Positions 1-8,361 of a DNA stretch of 61,019 nt are shown piece by piece. Within the stretch, counting starts at the first letter, position 1. Every line of letters starts with the position of its first letter. Origin of the DNA: Bacillus taeanensis. GTDB taxonomy: Bacteria; Bacillota; Bacilli; Bacillales; UBA6769. The DNA is taken from positions 1 to 61,019 of the forward strand of contig NZ_QOCW01000029.1 of the NCBI RefSeq assembly GCF_003318295.1, given 5' to 3'. The position numbers and the translations under genes are program-made. Below the pieces are notes generated by a model that worked only from the letters and a program-made list of their open reading frames with translations, was not told where the DNA came from and did no database searches.

Positions 1-20
1 GATATTTAATCGCTCACCAA

Positions 21-90
21 GAAGTCGCTTTTTGACTTCGTAGGGAGAGAGAAAATAGCCGTACGGTTTGGCTTATGAAGCTGGATGTCA
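21..90 (+). repeat. rrn/tRNA-linked intergenic repeat, copy A
   Basis: A 70-base intergenic element that recurs at about 1305-1375 and 60594-60667. Each copy starts with a small hairpin (arm AAGTC, loop GCTTTTT-like, arm GACTT) and ends with a conserved GGCTTATG-AGC-GGA block. In this copy the hairpin arms are at 21-26 and 34-39. It lies upstream of the 5S rRNA. Its function is not known to me; a pre-RNA processing stem or a recombination remnant are both possible. Confidence 0.6.
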
Positions 91-135
91 TTGGAAAGTC
101 GTTGTTATCTAGTTTTGAGAGAATAAAAAAATCTC

Positions 136-164
136 TTGCAAGTTCTTAAATGATATGATATTAT
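136..164 (+). promoter_or_regulatory. Candidate sigma-A promoter in front of 5S rRNA
   Basis: TTGCAA at 136-141, a 17-base spacer, and TATTAT at 159-164 preceded by TG one base upstream (extended -10). It sits about 33 bases upstream of the mature 5S start, so the 5S-tRNA array could have its own promoter besides read-through from an rRNA operon whose 16S/23S genes would be outside the window. Confidence 0.4.
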
Positions 165-196
165 ATATCTTGTCGAAAGAACAAAGCAATAAAATG

Positions 197-312
<116 letters not shown>

Positions 313-331
313 CTTTATTTTATTTTAGCAT

Positions 332-406
332 TCCACAGTAGCTCAGTGGTAGAGCAATCGGCTGTTAACCGATCGGTCGTAGGTTCGAGTCCTACCTGTG
401 GAGCCA
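332..406 (+). tRNA. tRNA-Asn (GTT)
   Basis: Full cloverleaf, 75 bases with encoded CCA; anticodon GTT in the context CTGTTAACCGA. Acceptor arms TCCACAG and CTGTGGA pair. The same sequence occurs again at 59567-59641. Confidence 0.97.
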
Positions 407-407
407 T

Positions 408-480
408 GCTTCCATAGCTCAGCAGGTAGAGCACTTCCATGGTAAGGAAGAGGTCACCGGTTCGAGCCCGGTTGGGAGCT
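408..480 (+). tRNA. tRNA-Thr (GGT), CCA not encoded
   Basis: Cloverleaf with acceptor GCTTCCA / TGGGAGC (one G-T wobble) and anticodon GGT. The genomic 3' tail reads TTCA instead of CCA, so the CCA end must be added or repaired by the CCA-adding enzyme, unlike most neighbours in this array. Confidence 0.93.
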
Positions 481-495
481 TCACTATATTAGAAT

Positions 496-570
496 GGCCC
501 GTTGGTCAAGCGGTTAAGACACCGCCCTTTCACGGCGGTAACACGGGTTCGAATCCCGTACGGGTCACCA
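496..570 (+). tRNA. tRNA-Glu (TTC)
   Basis: 75 bases with encoded CCA; acceptor GGCCCGT / ACGGGTC; anticodon TTC within CCCTTTCACGG. A near-identical copy is at 59751-59825 (one D-loop difference). Confidence 0.97.
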
Positions 571-574
571 TTTT

Positions 575-650
575 GGAGAATTAGCTCAGCTGGGAGAGCA
601 TCTGCCTTACAAGCAGAGGGTCGGCAGTTCGAATCTGTCATTCTCCACCA
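575..650 (+). tRNA. tRNA-Val (TAC)
   Basis: 76 bases with CCA; acceptor GGAGAAT / ATTCTCC; anticodon TAC within GCCTTACAAGC. Confidence 0.97.
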
Positions 651-686
651 TTCTAAATTAAGAGTTAAGTTTAAAGCGATTGTATC

Positions 687-762
<76 letters not shown>

Positions 763-905
763 TCTATCCTTACACTAACAACGTTGAATTTACTTCTTAG
801 CTAGTGTAAAACTGTAGTACTTGAAAAGTGTACCATCTATTTACTAATAAAATTAAAATAACTGTACTCAATAAAGAGTGCATTTTTATTTTGATTCTAA
901 TATGT
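763..905. other. Spacer splitting the tRNA array, with two hairpins
   Basis: The longest gap inside the first tRNA array. It holds an 8-bp inverted repeat (TTACACTA at 770-777, TAGTGTAA at 802-809). Near its end is a terminator-like hairpin (GTACTC at 864-869, GAGTGC at 876-881) followed by ATTTTTATTTT. The array may therefore be two transcription units, with only partial read-through into tRNA-Tyr. No gene seen. Confidence 0.4.
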
Positions 906-990
906 GGAGGGGTAGCGAAGTGGCTAAACGCGGCGGACTGTAAATCCGCTCCCTCCGGGTTCGGCGGTTCGAATCCGTCCCCCTCCACCA
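906..990 (+). tRNA. tRNA-Tyr (GTA)
   Basis: 85 bases with CCA and the long variable arm of bacterial tRNA-Tyr; acceptor GGAGGGG / CCCCTCC; anticodon GTA within GACTGTAAATC. Confidence 0.97.
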
Positions 991-1004
991 TCTTATATTT
1001 TTGT

Positions 1005-1080
1005 GAGCCATTAGCTCAGCCGGTAGAGCATCTGACTTTTAATCAGAGGGTCGGAGGTTCGAATCCTCCATGGCTCACCA
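1005..1080 (+). tRNA. tRNA-Lys (TTT)
   Basis: 76 bases with CCA; acceptor GAGCCAT / ATGGCTC; anticodon TTT within GACTTTTAATC. An identical copy is at 59997-60072. Confidence 0.97.
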
Positions 1081-1097
1081 TTTTAAATAATGTTTTT

Positions 1098-1172
1098 GCG
1101 GAAGTAGTTCAGTGGTAGAACACCACCTTGCCAAGGTGGGGGTCGCGGGTTCGAATCCCGTCTTCCGCTCCA
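1098..1172 (+). tRNA. tRNA-Gly (GCC)
   Basis: 75 bases with CCA; acceptor GCGGAAG / CTTCCGC; anticodon GCC within CCTTGCCAAGG. Confidence 0.97.
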
Positions 1173-1181
1173 GAAGCAGCC

Positions 1182-1255
1182 GCGGGTGTAGTTTAATGGT
1201 AAAACCTCAGCCTTCCAAGCTGATGTCGTGGGTTCGATTCCCATCACCCGCTCCA
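1182..1255 (+). tRNA. tRNA-Gly (TCC)
   Basis: 74 bases with CCA; anticodon TCC within GCCTTCCAAGC. The copy at 60470-60543 differs in the T arm by a compensated pair (TGGG/CCCA here, TGAG/CTCA there). The homology continues into the downstream spacer, so the two loci are paralogous segments. Confidence 0.97.
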
Positions 1256-1304
1256 TATAAGAAATGCGGAATCACCCTGCTTAAATTATTAGGATATTAC
1301 AATT

Positions 1305-1375
1305 CTTGACGAGAAGTCGCTTTTTGACTTTGCGGGAAAGAAACAGCTTTAGAATTTGGCTTATGCAGCCGGACA
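1305..1375 (+). repeat. rrn/tRNA-linked intergenic repeat, copy B
   Basis: Hairpin arms AAGTC (1314-1318) and GACTT (1326-1330), then a region ending in GGCTTATGCAGCCGGA. It lies between tRNA-Gly(TCC) and tRNA-Ala. Copy C sits between tRNA-Gly(TCC) and tRNA-Ile, so the left flank and the element are shared while the following tRNA differs. Confidence 0.6.
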
Positions 1376-1385
1376 AGATGAAATT

Positions 1386-1461
1386 GGGGCCTTAGCTCAG
1401 CTGGGAGAGCGCCTGCTTTGCACGCAGGAGGTCAGCGGTTCGATCCCGCTAGGCTCCACCA
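1386..1461 (+). tRNA. tRNA-Ala (TGC)
   Basis: 76 bases with CCA; acceptor GGGGCCT / AGGCTCC; anticodon TGC within GCTTTGCACGC. Last gene of the first array. Confidence 0.97.
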
Positions 1462-1478
1462 TAATATAAAAATAACTT

Positions 1479-1510
1479 CCTTAAATCAAACAATGGTTTA
1501 AGGTTTTTTT
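1479..1510 (+). terminator. Terminator of the first tRNA array
   Basis: Stem CCTTAAA (1479-1485) with TTTAAGG (1497-1503), followed by seven Ts. It ends the 5S-tRNA transcription unit. Confidence 0.8.
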
Positions 1511-1632
1511 GTGTTTACAAAAGGATTGCCAAAAGTTACTCTTCCAAAAGCTTTATTGCTTCCTTATTATATATACAATTTTTTAACGAGATTATAGAGA
1601 AAATTCGCATAACTATACACAACTTTGTCGAG

Positions 1633-1662
1633 TTGAGTCATTGAAATAAAACCATATACAAT
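1633..1662 (+). promoter_or_regulatory. Sigma-A-like promoter of rocF
   Basis: TTGAGT at 1633-1638, 18-base spacer, TACAAT at 1657-1662; 46 bases upstream of the rocF start codon. No recognisable riboswitch or attenuator lies between. Confidence 0.5.
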
Positions 1663-1708
1663 AGAGATAGATGGTAAGGAAAAGATATTGGAGAGGAAGT
1701 GCTGAGAA

Positions 1709-2617
1709 ATGAAGAAGCAAATTTCAATTATTGGAGTACCAATGGATTTAGGACAAACCCGCCGCGGTGTTGATATGGGTCCCAGCGCTATTCGCTATGC
1801 TGGAATTGTAGAACGTTTACAAAAGTTAAATTATGAGATTCAAGATTTAGGTGATATAGAAATTGGCCGCCCTTTACTTGAAAAAATAGAAAGCAAAAGC
1901 GACAACAATTTAAAAAACTTAAAAGAGGTAGCTGAAGCGAGTGAAAAGCTTTCGGCAGCTGTTTCAAATGTTGTAGATGAAGGAAGCTTTCCGCTCGTCT
2001 TTGGCGGCGATCACAGCATTGCTATTGGAACACTTGCTGGGCTTTCGAAACATTATAACAATCTTGGTGTTATTTGGTATGATGCGCACGGTGATTTAAA
2101 TACGAGTAATACTTCTCCATCAGGTAATATTCACGGTATGCCTCTTGCTGTAAGTCTTGGAATTGGCCATTCAAGGCTAACAGAAATTGAAGGCTATACA
2201 CCAAAGGTAAAACCAGAAAATATTGTAATTGTTGGGGCTCGTTCTCTTGATGAAGGGGAAAAAGAGCTTATTCGTGAAAAAGGGATAAAAGTTTATACAA
2301 TGCATGAAATCGATCGTCTTGGAATGACGAAAGTAATGGAAGAAGCCATTGCCTATATTTCTAAAAATACAGATGGTGTGCATTTAAGTCTTGATTTAGA
2401 TGGGCTAGATCCTCATGATGCTCCTGGTGTTGGGACGCCTGTTTTAGGTGGAATTAGTTATCGTGAAAGTCACTTAGCGATGGAAATGCTTGCAGAGGCG
2501 GATATTTTAACATCTGCTGAATTTGTAGAAGTGAATCCTATTCTGGACGAAAAAAATAAAACAGCGACTGTTGCCGTTGCCTTAATGGGTTCATTGTTTG
2601 GTGAAAAATTAAAATAA
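1709..2617 (+). CDS. rocF: Arginase
   Basis: Arginase of the ureohydrolase family, 302 residues (family about 300). It hydrolyses L-arginine to ornithine and urea in the cytoplasm with a binuclear Mn centre. Metal ligands are visible as GGDHS (His102), DAHGD (Asp125, His127, Asp129) and SLDLDGLDP (Asp229, Asp231). The C-terminal glutamate motif SAEFVEVNP is also present. The ATG follows GAGAGGAAGTG at a normal distance. It stands alone here, unlike the rocDEF operon of B. subtilis, with its own promoter and a downstream terminator. The position next to the sigW/cdaA/glm block is seen in other Bacillaceae. Confidence 0.96.
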   Translation: MKKQISIIGVPMDLGQTRRGVDMGPSAIRYAGIVERLQKLNYEIQDLGDIEIGRPLLEKIESKSDNNLKNLKEVAEASEKLSAAVSNVVDEGSFPLVFGGDHSIAIGTLAGLSKHYNNLGVIWYDAHGDLNTSNTSPSGNIHGMPLAVSLGIGHSRLTEIEGYTPKVKPENIVIVGARSLDEGEKELIREKGIKVYTMHEIDRLGMTKVMEEAIAYISKNTDGVHLSLDLDGLDPHDAPGVGTPVLGGISYRESHLAMEMLAEADILTSAEFVEVNPILDEKNKTATVAVALMGSLFGEKLK

Positions 2618-2642
2618 ACTTTCTATGAATAAGCTATATATA

Positions 2643-2680
2643 AAAGCAGCGACTTTTTCTAAGTTACTGCTTTTTATTAT
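2643..2680. terminator. Bidirectional terminator between rocF and the spo0E-like gene
   Basis: Hairpin with arms AAAGCAG (2643-2649) and CTGCTTT (2667-2673); T-rich on the + side and A-rich on the other. It overlaps the stop codon of the minus-strand gene, so it can serve both convergent genes. Confidence 0.6.
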
Positions 2681-2840
2681 TTTTTATTTCTTCATATTCA
2701 TTTATTAATTTATCAATATAAGTGCTAATGGCAATCAATTCTGGAGAAATAAATGTGAAGTTATTTTGTTTGGCAAGATCATGCATTTTTTTTCTAGATC
2801 GTTCAATTTTTTCTAGTAAACAAGCTTTTTGATTACTCAC
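2664..2840 (-). CDS. Spo0E-like aspartyl-phosphate phosphatase
   Basis: Small protein of 58 residues from the chosen GTG. It matches the Spo0E family: a two-helix hairpin with a basic first helix (LLEKIERSRKKMHDLA) and the family signature near the C terminus, S-x-x-[LI]-D, here ISTYIDKLINEY. Family members dephosphorylate Spo0A~P and so restrain sporulation; the true substrate here is inferred. An upstream ATG at 2858 is in frame but lacks a ribosome binding site, whereas GGGAG lies five bases before the GTG at 2840. It is monocistronic and convergent with rocF. Confidence 0.8.
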   Translation of the reverse strand: MSNQKACLLEKIERSRKKMHDLAKQNNFTFISPELIAISTYIDKLINEYEEIKNNKKQ

Positions 2841-3024
2841 GAAGTCTCCCACTTTCATGTAAGGTTTACTTTTATTTTTCCATAATTTGATAAATCTAAA
2901 CCTTTTTTAGTGGTTTCTTTGTATGAAGGAAGAGGACATACGAGATAAACCAATTTTTTCTAAAATTAATTCCTCATAGATGGAAAACTCATGCTAGAAT
3001 AAGAGAAGAATTTTTTTAAAAAAG

Positions 3025-3050
3025 TGAAACATTTTTATTTCTGAGTCGTA
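3025..3050 (+). promoter_or_regulatory. SigW autoregulatory promoter
   Basis: TGAAAC at 3025-3030, exactly 16 bases, then CGTA at 3047-3050. This is the extracytoplasmic-function SigW consensus (TGAAAC-N16-CGTA) 35 bases before the sigW start, showing that SigW transcribes its own operon. Confidence 0.9.
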
Positions 3051-3084
3051 AATTAATTAGCCGCAGTAAGGCGGAGGTAGAAAA

Positions 3085-3648
3085 ATGGATAAAATGGTGA
3101 ACAGGATTATTCAACAAGTAAAAAAAGGCGACCAACAAGCGTTTGAGGGGATTGTGGAACTGTATGGAGGACGTGTCTATCAGTTAACCTATCGTATGCT
3201 TGGGAATACTCATGAAGCTGAAGACATTGCTCAGGAAGCTTTTTTACGTGCCTATATGAATATTGATCGATTTGATACAACCAAAAAGTTTTCCACCTGG
3301 CTGTATCGAATTGCAACAAATCTAGCAATTGATCGAATGAGAAAGAAAAAGCCCGACTATTATTTAGATGCAGAAATTAGGGGAACAGAAGGACTAACTC
3401 TTTATTCACAAACGGCGGCAGATGAAAAAGGTCCGGATGAAACGGTTGCAGCATCTGAATTGAAAGAAGAACTACAGCAGGAAATTGACAATTTACCTGC
3501 TAAGTATCGATCAGCTATTATTTTGAAATATATTCAAGAGCTTTCATTAAAAGAAATTAGTGAGATTCTTGATTTGCCTGTAGCAACAGTAAAAACAAGA
3601 ATACATCGTGGTCGAGAAGCTCTGCGTAAAAGACTGCGTAATGGGTAA
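3085..3648 (+). CDS. sigW: ECF RNA polymerase sigma factor SigW
   Basis: 187 residues, the usual SigW length. Region 2 holds the core-binding [11 protein letters not shown] and the -10-reading helix [21 protein letters not shown]; region 4 holds the [29 protein letters not shown]. It directs transcription of cell-envelope stress genes (antimicrobial peptides, alkaline shock, detergents). ATG follows GGCGGAGG. It is co-transcribed with the anti-sigma factor rsiW, which starts 17 bases after its stop, from the SigW-type promoter just upstream. Confidence 0.97.
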   Translation: MDKMVNRIIQQVKKGDQQAFEGIVELYGGRVYQLTYRMLGNTHEAEDIAQEAFLRAYMNIDRFDTTKKFSTWLYRIATNLAIDRMRKKKPDYYLDAEIRGTEGLTLYSQTAADEKGPDETVAASELKEELQQEIDNLPAKYRSAIILKYIQELSLKEISEILDLPVATVKTRIHRGREALRKRLRNG

Positions 3649-3664
3649 CCAAGGGGTGAACAAA

Positions 3665-4300
3665 ATGAAATGTGAAAAAACATATATGGAATTAATTTAT
3701 AAGGTTCTTGATCATGAAGCAACAGAACAAGAACGTACGATGCTGCAGGATCATCTAAAGTCTTGCAGCGCATGTCAGCTTTATTATCAAGAACTAAAAG
3801 AAGTAGAAATTTTTTTGAAGGGTGCTGAACAGATTGAGGTCCCTGAAGGTTTTACTACAAAAGTAATGAATCACTTACCGAAAGAAAAGAAAACGATCTC
3901 TTTAAAACGTTGGTTTCGAACACATCCGATGCTCACAGCCGCAGCATTATTTTTCTTCTTAATGGCGGGCTCGATTTATTCTTCATGGAACGGGGATGGG
4001 GAACGATTATCCATTGTCTCTGGAAATGGAAATTTACAAATTAATGAGGAACGAAATGTTGTCATCGTGCCAGAAGGGGAAGTTGTCAAAGGTGATTTAA
4101 TTGTAAAAAACGGTAACATTGAAATTGAAGGAGAAGTACAGGGAAATGTGGTTATCATTAACGGGGAAAAATATATGGCCTCAGCAGGACAAGTAACAGG
4201 TGAAATAGAAGAAGTTGATCAAGTAATGGAATGGATTTGGTATCATATTAAATCCGGGGCTAAGGAGATTAAAAATTTATTTGCAGGTAAAGATGAATAA
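3665..4300 (+). CDS. rsiW: Anti-sigma-W factor RsiW
   Basis: 211 residues. The cytoplasmic zinc anti-sigma domain carries H-x3-C-x2-C (DHLKSCSACQLY, about residues 31-42), then one membrane segment (LTAAALFFFLMAGSIYSSW), then an extracytoplasmic beta-rich domain ending in KYMASAGQVTGEIEEV, as in B. subtilis RsiW. It binds SigW at the membrane until stepwise proteolysis (PrsW, RasP, ClpXP in the model species) releases it. An in-frame start 57 bases upstream exists, but AAGGGGTG lies directly before the ATG at 3665. Second gene of the sigW operon. Confidence 0.95.
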   Translation: MKCEKTYMELIYKVLDHEATEQERTMLQDHLKSCSACQLYYQELKEVEIFLKGAEQIEVPEGFTTKVMNHLPKEKKTISLKRWFRTHPMLTAAALFFFLMAGSIYSSWNGDGERLSIVSGNGNLQINEERNVVIVPEGEVVKGDLIVKNGNIEIEGEVQGNVVIINGEKYMASAGQVTGEIEEVDQVMEWIWYHIKSGAKEIKNLFAGKDE

Positions 4301-4395
4301 AAGAGGTCTCTTTTTCATTTAAGAGGCTTCTTTTCACCTTTATTTTTTGAAAAATATTCAATTCGGTGAAGATTCGTTTCATATTTAAATTATGG

Positions 4396-4401
4396 TATAA
4401 T
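4396..4401 (+). promoter_or_regulatory. Extended -10 promoter of the cdaA operon
   Basis: TGG-TATAAT (extended -10) about 60 bases before the cdaA ATG; the -35 (TTCGTT at 4373-4378) is weak. It lies between the rsiW end and cdaA, so cdaA-cdaR-glmM need not depend on SigW. Confidence 0.45.
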
Positions 4402-4462
4402 AAAACAGTTGTATTGATTACAAACGCGTTTAAAATTCGTGAACTACATTGAGGAAAGTGTG

Positions 4463-5281
4463 ATGTTGCCTGTGGGAGAGCTGAACCTGCTGCAATACAT
4501 TGGAGATATAGTAGATATTTTATTAGTAACATTTGTTATTTATAAATTAACAATGCTGATTCGCGGCACAAAAGCAATTCAGTTGTTAAAAGGAATTACG
4601 GTCATTATTGCGATTTGGTTTTTAAGTATTGTCTTTCAATTAAAAACATTGCAATGGATGATGAACCAAGCGATTAATTTTGGACTGCTCGCAATTATTA
4701 TTATTTTTCAACCAGAACTTCGCCGTGCCCTTGAGCAGTTAGGAAGAGGAAGATTTTTTTCAAGAAGCAATTTTGAGGAAGAAGATGCTTCCCAGTCCAT
4801 TGAGGCAATTGTGAAGGCGGCGAGCTATATGGGAAAACGCCGAATTGGGGCATTGATTTCAATTGAACGTGAAACAGGTTTGAATGACTATGTAGAAACA
4901 GGGATTCCTTTACATTCAAATCTAACATCTGAACTGTTAATTAATATATTTATTCCAAACACTCCCCTGCATGATGGAGCCGTTATTTTAAGTCAAAATC
5001 AAATATATGCGGCAGCATGTTATTTGCCGCTTTCAGAAAGTCCTTTTATTTCAAAGGAACTAGGCACAAGGCACCGGGCTGCGTTAGGGATAAGTGAAGT
5101 AACAGACAGTTTAACAGTCGTGGTCTCTGAAGAAACAGGGGGTATTTCGCTTACTAAAAATGGGGAACTTCATCGTAATTTGGATGAAGAAGCGCTTAAA
5201 GCATTGTTAACAAAAGAGCTGCAGACAAGTGCCCCAGCTTCCTCAACACGTTGGAATTGGAGAGGAAAGAAAAATGGATAA
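4463..5281 (+). CDS. cdaA: Diadenylate cyclase CdaA
   Basis: 272 residues from the chosen ATG (B. subtilis CdaA has 273). Three N-terminal membrane helices (about 10-90) are followed by the DAC domain with both catalytic motifs, LHDGAVI (DGA) and GTRHRAALG (RHR). It condenses two ATP to c-di-AMP, the essential second messenger for potassium and wall homeostasis. A GTG 24 bases upstream is in frame but has no ribosome binding site; GAGGAAAG precedes the ATG at 4463. The end overlaps cdaR by eight bases, implying translational coupling in a cdaA-cdaR-glmM operon. Confidence 0.96.
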   Translation: MLPVGELNLLQYIGDIVDILLVTFVIYKLTMLIRGTKAIQLLKGITVIIAIWFLSIVFQLKTLQWMMNQAINFGLLAIIIIFQPELRRALEQLGRGRFFSRSNFEEEDASQSIEAIVKAASYMGKRRIGALISIERETGLNDYVETGIPLHSNLTSELLINIFIPNTPLHDGAVILSQNQIYAAACYLPLSESPFISKELGTRHRAALGISEVTDSLTVVVSEETGGISLTKNGELHRNLDEEALKALLTKELQTSAPASSTRWNWRGKKNG

Positions 5282-6527
5282 ATTTTTAAAAAGCAACTGG
5301 TTTCTAAAAATCATTTCATTTTTGCTTGCACTTATGCTTTATACAATTGTTGGAATGTCAGAGAACCCGAGTGCCGCTCCTAATCCAACAAGTCCGTTGC
5401 CAAAAGTAACAGAAGGAACTGAGATTATTAAAGACGTTGAGCTTGTTCCGTATTACGACCAAGAGCGGTATATCATTTCAGGGCTTCCAGCGACGGTTGA
5501 TGTAGAGCTTGAGGGCTCTAACAATCAAATTATTATGGAAAAATTGAAGAAAAACTTTGAAGTCTATGTTGACCTTCAAAATTTAACACCTGGTAAGCAT
5601 ACGGTTCGCTTAAAGCATAAAGATTTTTCAGATGAACTTGAAGTAAGAATTGATCCTTCTTCTGTAAATGTAACAATTGATGAAAAGAAAACAAAGGATT
5701 TTCCAATTGATATTGATTTAATTAATGAAACCAGTCTTCCGGAAGGTTATACAGCGGAAGAGCCAATTGCGACACCAACTACTGTAACGGTTACAGGAAC
5801 AGATGAGCAGTTAAATCAAATTGGATTTATTAAAGGGTTTATTGACGTAAAAAGTGTAAAAGAGACCATTACAAAAACTGTGCCGATTAACGTATTTGAT
5901 ATAAACGGGAATGAAATCCAAGGTCTGCAAATCAATCCTTCTGTCATTGATGTAAAAGTACCAATTAAAGGACCTAATAAAACCGTACCATTAAAAGTAA
6001 GTACAAAAGGCAGTTTAAAAGAGGGATTTAGTATTCAATCTTTAGAAATTGAACCGAGAGAGGTTACAGTGTTCGGTTCAAAAGAAACACTCGAAGAAAT
6101 TGAATATATTGATGGAATTACCATTGATTTAAGCAGTATTACAAGCGATACAACGTTAGAATTAGAGATTCCGCTTCCAAAAGATGTGAAAACGGTAGAT
6201 CCAAAAAAAGTAAAAGCAACCATTCAAATTGGAAAGCAGGAAACAAGAACTTTTGAAAATATTCCTATTAAAGTAACGGGCCTTCCTGATGGATTTGAAT
6301 TTTCATTTTCCGAACCAGAAAGTGGCTTCATTAACCTTGAGTTAACGGGTGCGGCCTCCATATTAGAAAAGCTTGAACAAACAGAGCTTGAAGCTTATGT
6401 GGATGTTAGCGAGCTTTCTGAAGGGGAACATGATGTACCGGTTGAGCTGAACAGTCCACAATATATTACATGGACAGATAATAATTTTAAAGCGAAATTA
6501 GTCTTAACAAACGGCCGTGCAGGCTAA
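5274..6527 (+). CDS. cdaR: CdaA regulatory protein CdaR (YbbR domains)
   Basis: 417 residues: an N-terminal membrane anchor (FLKIISFLLALMLYTIVG) and an extracytoplasmic part made of four YbbR repeats, visible as recurring valine-rich segments around V-x-V-T-V/PREVTVFGS. CdaR binds CdaA at the membrane and modulates c-di-AMP synthesis. Start chosen at the ATG preceded by GAGAGGAAAG inside the end of cdaA; the longer frame upstream lacks a ribosome binding site. Followed 51 bases later by glmM, matching the conserved cdaA-cdaR-glmM order in Firmicutes. Confidence 0.95.
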   Translation: MDKFLKSNWFLKIISFLLALMLYTIVGMSENPSAAPNPTSPLPKVTEGTEIIKDVELVPYYDQERYIISGLPATVDVELEGSNNQIIMEKLKKNFEVYVDLQNLTPGKHTVRLKHKDFSDELEVRIDPSSVNVTIDEKKTKDFPIDIDLINETSLPEGYTAEEPIATPTTVTVTGTDEQLNQIGFIKGFIDVKSVKETITKTVPINVFDINGNEIQGLQINPSVIDVKVPIKGPNKTVPLKVSTKGSLKEGFSIQSLEIEPREVTVFGSKETLEEIEYIDGITIDLSSITSDTTLELEIPLPKDVKTVDPKKVKATIQIGKQETRTFENIPIKVTGLPDGFEFSFSEPESGFINLELTGAASILEKLEQTELEAYVDVSELSEGEHDVPVELNSPQYITWTDNNFKAKLVLTNGRAG

Positions 6528-6578
6528 ATAGAGATAAATCTTAGAGACTTTTTACTGTTATGAAGGAGCGATAGTGAG

Positions 6579-7931
6579 ATGGGTAAATATTTTGGAACAG
6601 ATGGTGTTCGAGGCGTAGCCAATACAGAACTTACACCGGAATTAGCCTTTAAACTAGGGCGATATGGCGGTTATGTGTTAACAAAAGAGATGGAAAAACC
6701 TAAAGTGCTAATTGGCCGTGATACGCGTATTTCAGGTCATATGCTTGAAGGTGCGCTTGTTGCAGGATTATTATCCATTGGCGCTGAAGTGATGCGCCTT
6801 GGCGTTATTTCAACGCCAGGGGTTGCATATTTAACAAAAGCTGTTGCTGCACAGGCTGGTGTAATGATTTCTGCTTCTCATAATCCAGTAGCAGATAATG
6901 GCATTAAATTTTTCGGTCCAGATGGCTTTAAGTTGTTAGATGAGCAGGAAGAAGAAATTGAAAAGCTGTTAGATGTAAAAGAAGATCAGCTGCCTCGTCC
7001 AATCGGAGCTAATTTAGGAATTGTGAGTGATTATTTTGAAGGCGGACAAAAATATTTGCAGTTCTTAAAGCAAACTGTTGATGAAGATTTTTCAGGTCTT
7101 CATATTGTGCTTGACTGTGCGCACGGGGCAACATCATCTCTTGCTTCTCACTTATTTGCTGATTTAGAAGCAGATATCTCAACAATTGGAGCAGCCCCAA
7201 ATGGGATCAACATTAATGATGGGGTTGGTTCAACACATCCAGAAACGTTAGCAAAAGTTGTAATAGAAAAAGGAGCAGATATCGGTCTGGCATTTGACGG
7301 AGATGGAGATCGGTTAATTGCGGTTGATGAAAAAGGGCAAATTGTTGACGGCGATCAAATTATGTTTATTTGTGCGAAGTTTTTACAAAAACAAGGCCGC
7401 TTAAAGCACGATACAGTCGTCTCAACGGTGATGAGCAACTTAGGTTTTTATAAAGGATTAGAAGCAAACGGCATTCAATCTACCAAAACAGCAGTTGGTG
7501 ACCGTTACGTAATGGAAGAAATGAAAAAAGGCGGCTATAACCTTGGCGGTGAGCAGTCTGGTCACATTATTTTCCTTGATTATATTACAACAGGGGACGG
7601 CATGCTTGCAGCCCTGCAGCTTGTTAATATTTTAAAGATGACACAAAAGCCGCTTTCAGAGCTTGCAGCGGAAATGGAAAAATTCCCGCAAAGCCTTGTT
7701 AATGTACGCGTTGTTGATAAATATAATGTAATTAATAATACAACGGTGGCTGAAGCCATTCAAAAAGTTGAAGAAAAAATGTCTGGCAATGGTCGTGTGC
7801 TCGTTCGTCCTTCAGGAACAGAACCGCTTGTGCGCGTAATGGTAGAAGCACCAACAGAAGAGCTTTGTAACGAGTATGTCCAAAATATCGCAAATATTGT
7901 TCAAGAAGAAATGGGTATGAAAGCAGAATAA
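6579..7931 (+). CDS. glmM: Phosphoglucosamine mutase
   Basis: 450 residues (family about 448). It converts glucosamine-6-phosphate to glucosamine-1-phosphate for UDP-GlcNAc and peptidoglycan. The catalytic phosphoserine lies in ISASHNP (Ser100), the Mg loop is DGDGDR and the phosphate-binding loop is RPSGTEP near the C terminus. ATG after GAAGGAGCG. In B. subtilis GlmM also interacts with and inhibits CdaA, consistent with the shared operon. A strong terminator separates it from glmS. Confidence 0.97.
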   Translation: MGKYFGTDGVRGVANTELTPELAFKLGRYGGYVLTKEMEKPKVLIGRDTRISGHMLEGALVAGLLSIGAEVMRLGVISTPGVAYLTKAVAAQAGVMISASHNPVADNGIKFFGPDGFKLLDEQEEEIEKLLDVKEDQLPRPIGANLGIVSDYFEGGQKYLQFLKQTVDEDFSGLHIVLDCAHGATSSLASHLFADLEADISTIGAAPNGININDGVGSTHPETLAKVVIEKGADIGLAFDGDGDRLIAVDEKGQIVDGDQIMFICAKFLQKQGRLKHDTVVSTVMSNLGFYKGLEANGIQSTKTAVGDRYVMEEMKKGGYNLGGEQSGHIIFLDYITTGDGMLAALQLVNILKMTQKPLSELAAEMEKFPQSLVNVRVVDKYNVINNTTVAEAIQKVEEKMSGNGRVLVRPSGTEPLVRVMVEAPTEELCNEYVQNIANIVQEEMGMKAE

Positions 7932-7956
7932 CGACACAAATTCACTTCTTTTAACG

Positions 7957-8006
7957 AAAAACTATGCAAAGACAGCACGAGACAAGCTGTTGATGCATAG
8001 TTTTTT
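7957..8006 (+). terminator. Terminator of the cdaA-cdaR-glmM operon
   Basis: AAAACTATGCA and TGCATAGTTTTTT arms enclose a smaller CAGC/GCTG hairpin; the 3' arm runs into Ts. Confidence 0.8.
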
Positions 8007-8039
8007 CTATAAAGGGTAATGTATTCCAAAAGGAAAGTA

Positions 8040-8069
8040 TTGACGGTTTTTATTTTCCTCATGTATGAT
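8040..8069 (+). promoter_or_regulatory. Sigma-A promoter of glmS
   Basis: TTGACG at 8040-8045, 18-base spacer, TATGAT at 8064-8069. Placed so that the transcript begins about 45 bases before the ribozyme cleavage site. Confidence 0.7.
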
Positions 8070-8122
8070 TGAGATTGTTCATTTAAAAGAGAAAGGAGCA
8101 CCGTAAATACAATTATTTTTAA

Positions 8123-8288
8123 AGCGCCTGGACTATTCTGAAACGGTTAAATGAAGAGTAGTTGACGAGGAAGAGGTTTATCGAATTTCGGCGGATGCCT
8201 CTCGATTGCCTGTTATCACAATCGAAATACCAGCTGTCTTAAAACAAGGAGGCGACTTCTTGCACAAAAGCAGTTGGAATGATAACAA
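8123..8288 (+). ncRNA. glmS ribozyme (glucosamine-6-phosphate activated)
   Basis: Conserved glmS ribozyme core: A|GCGCCTGGACT at the cleavage site (between 8123 and 8124), AGTTGACGAGG at about 8159-8170, GAGGTTTATCGAA at 8173-8185, TTTCGGCGGATGCCTC at 8186-8201, and the 3' domain around AAGGAGGCGACTT. Glucosamine-6-phosphate acts as coenzyme for self-cleavage, which destabilises the glmS mRNA and gives feedback control. It lies in the glmS leader 75-240 bases before the start codon. Confidence 0.95.
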
Positions 8289-8304
8289 CAATTAAAAAGT
8301 CTAA

Positions 8305-8339
8305 TTCGGGGCAAAGATGCCCCGCATCTTTGTCCCGAA
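8305..8339 (+). promoter_or_regulatory. Perfect 16-bp hairpin between ribozyme and glmS ribosome binding site
   Basis: Arms TTCGGGGCAAAGATGC (8305-8320) and GCATCTTTGTCCCGAA (8324-8339) pair over 16 bp (one G-T) around a CCC loop. There is no T tract, so it is not a typical terminator. It ends five bases before the GGGAGG ribosome binding site of glmS and may shield the mRNA or act on initiation. Confidence 0.75.
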
Positions 8340-8361
8340 ATTACGGGAGGAACTAGATAAT

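Noticed and set aside
1462..1708. Riboswitch or RocR/AhrC control region for rocF
   Set aside because: Only a terminator and a plain sigma-A-like promoter are visible; no convincing arginine box or -12/-24 promoter.
8317..8361. In-frame ATG 45 bases upstream of glmS that would lengthen the protein
   Set aside because: GlmS needs Cys as residue 2 for its N-terminal nucleophile, the extension overlaps the leader hairpin, and GGGAGG points to 8362.
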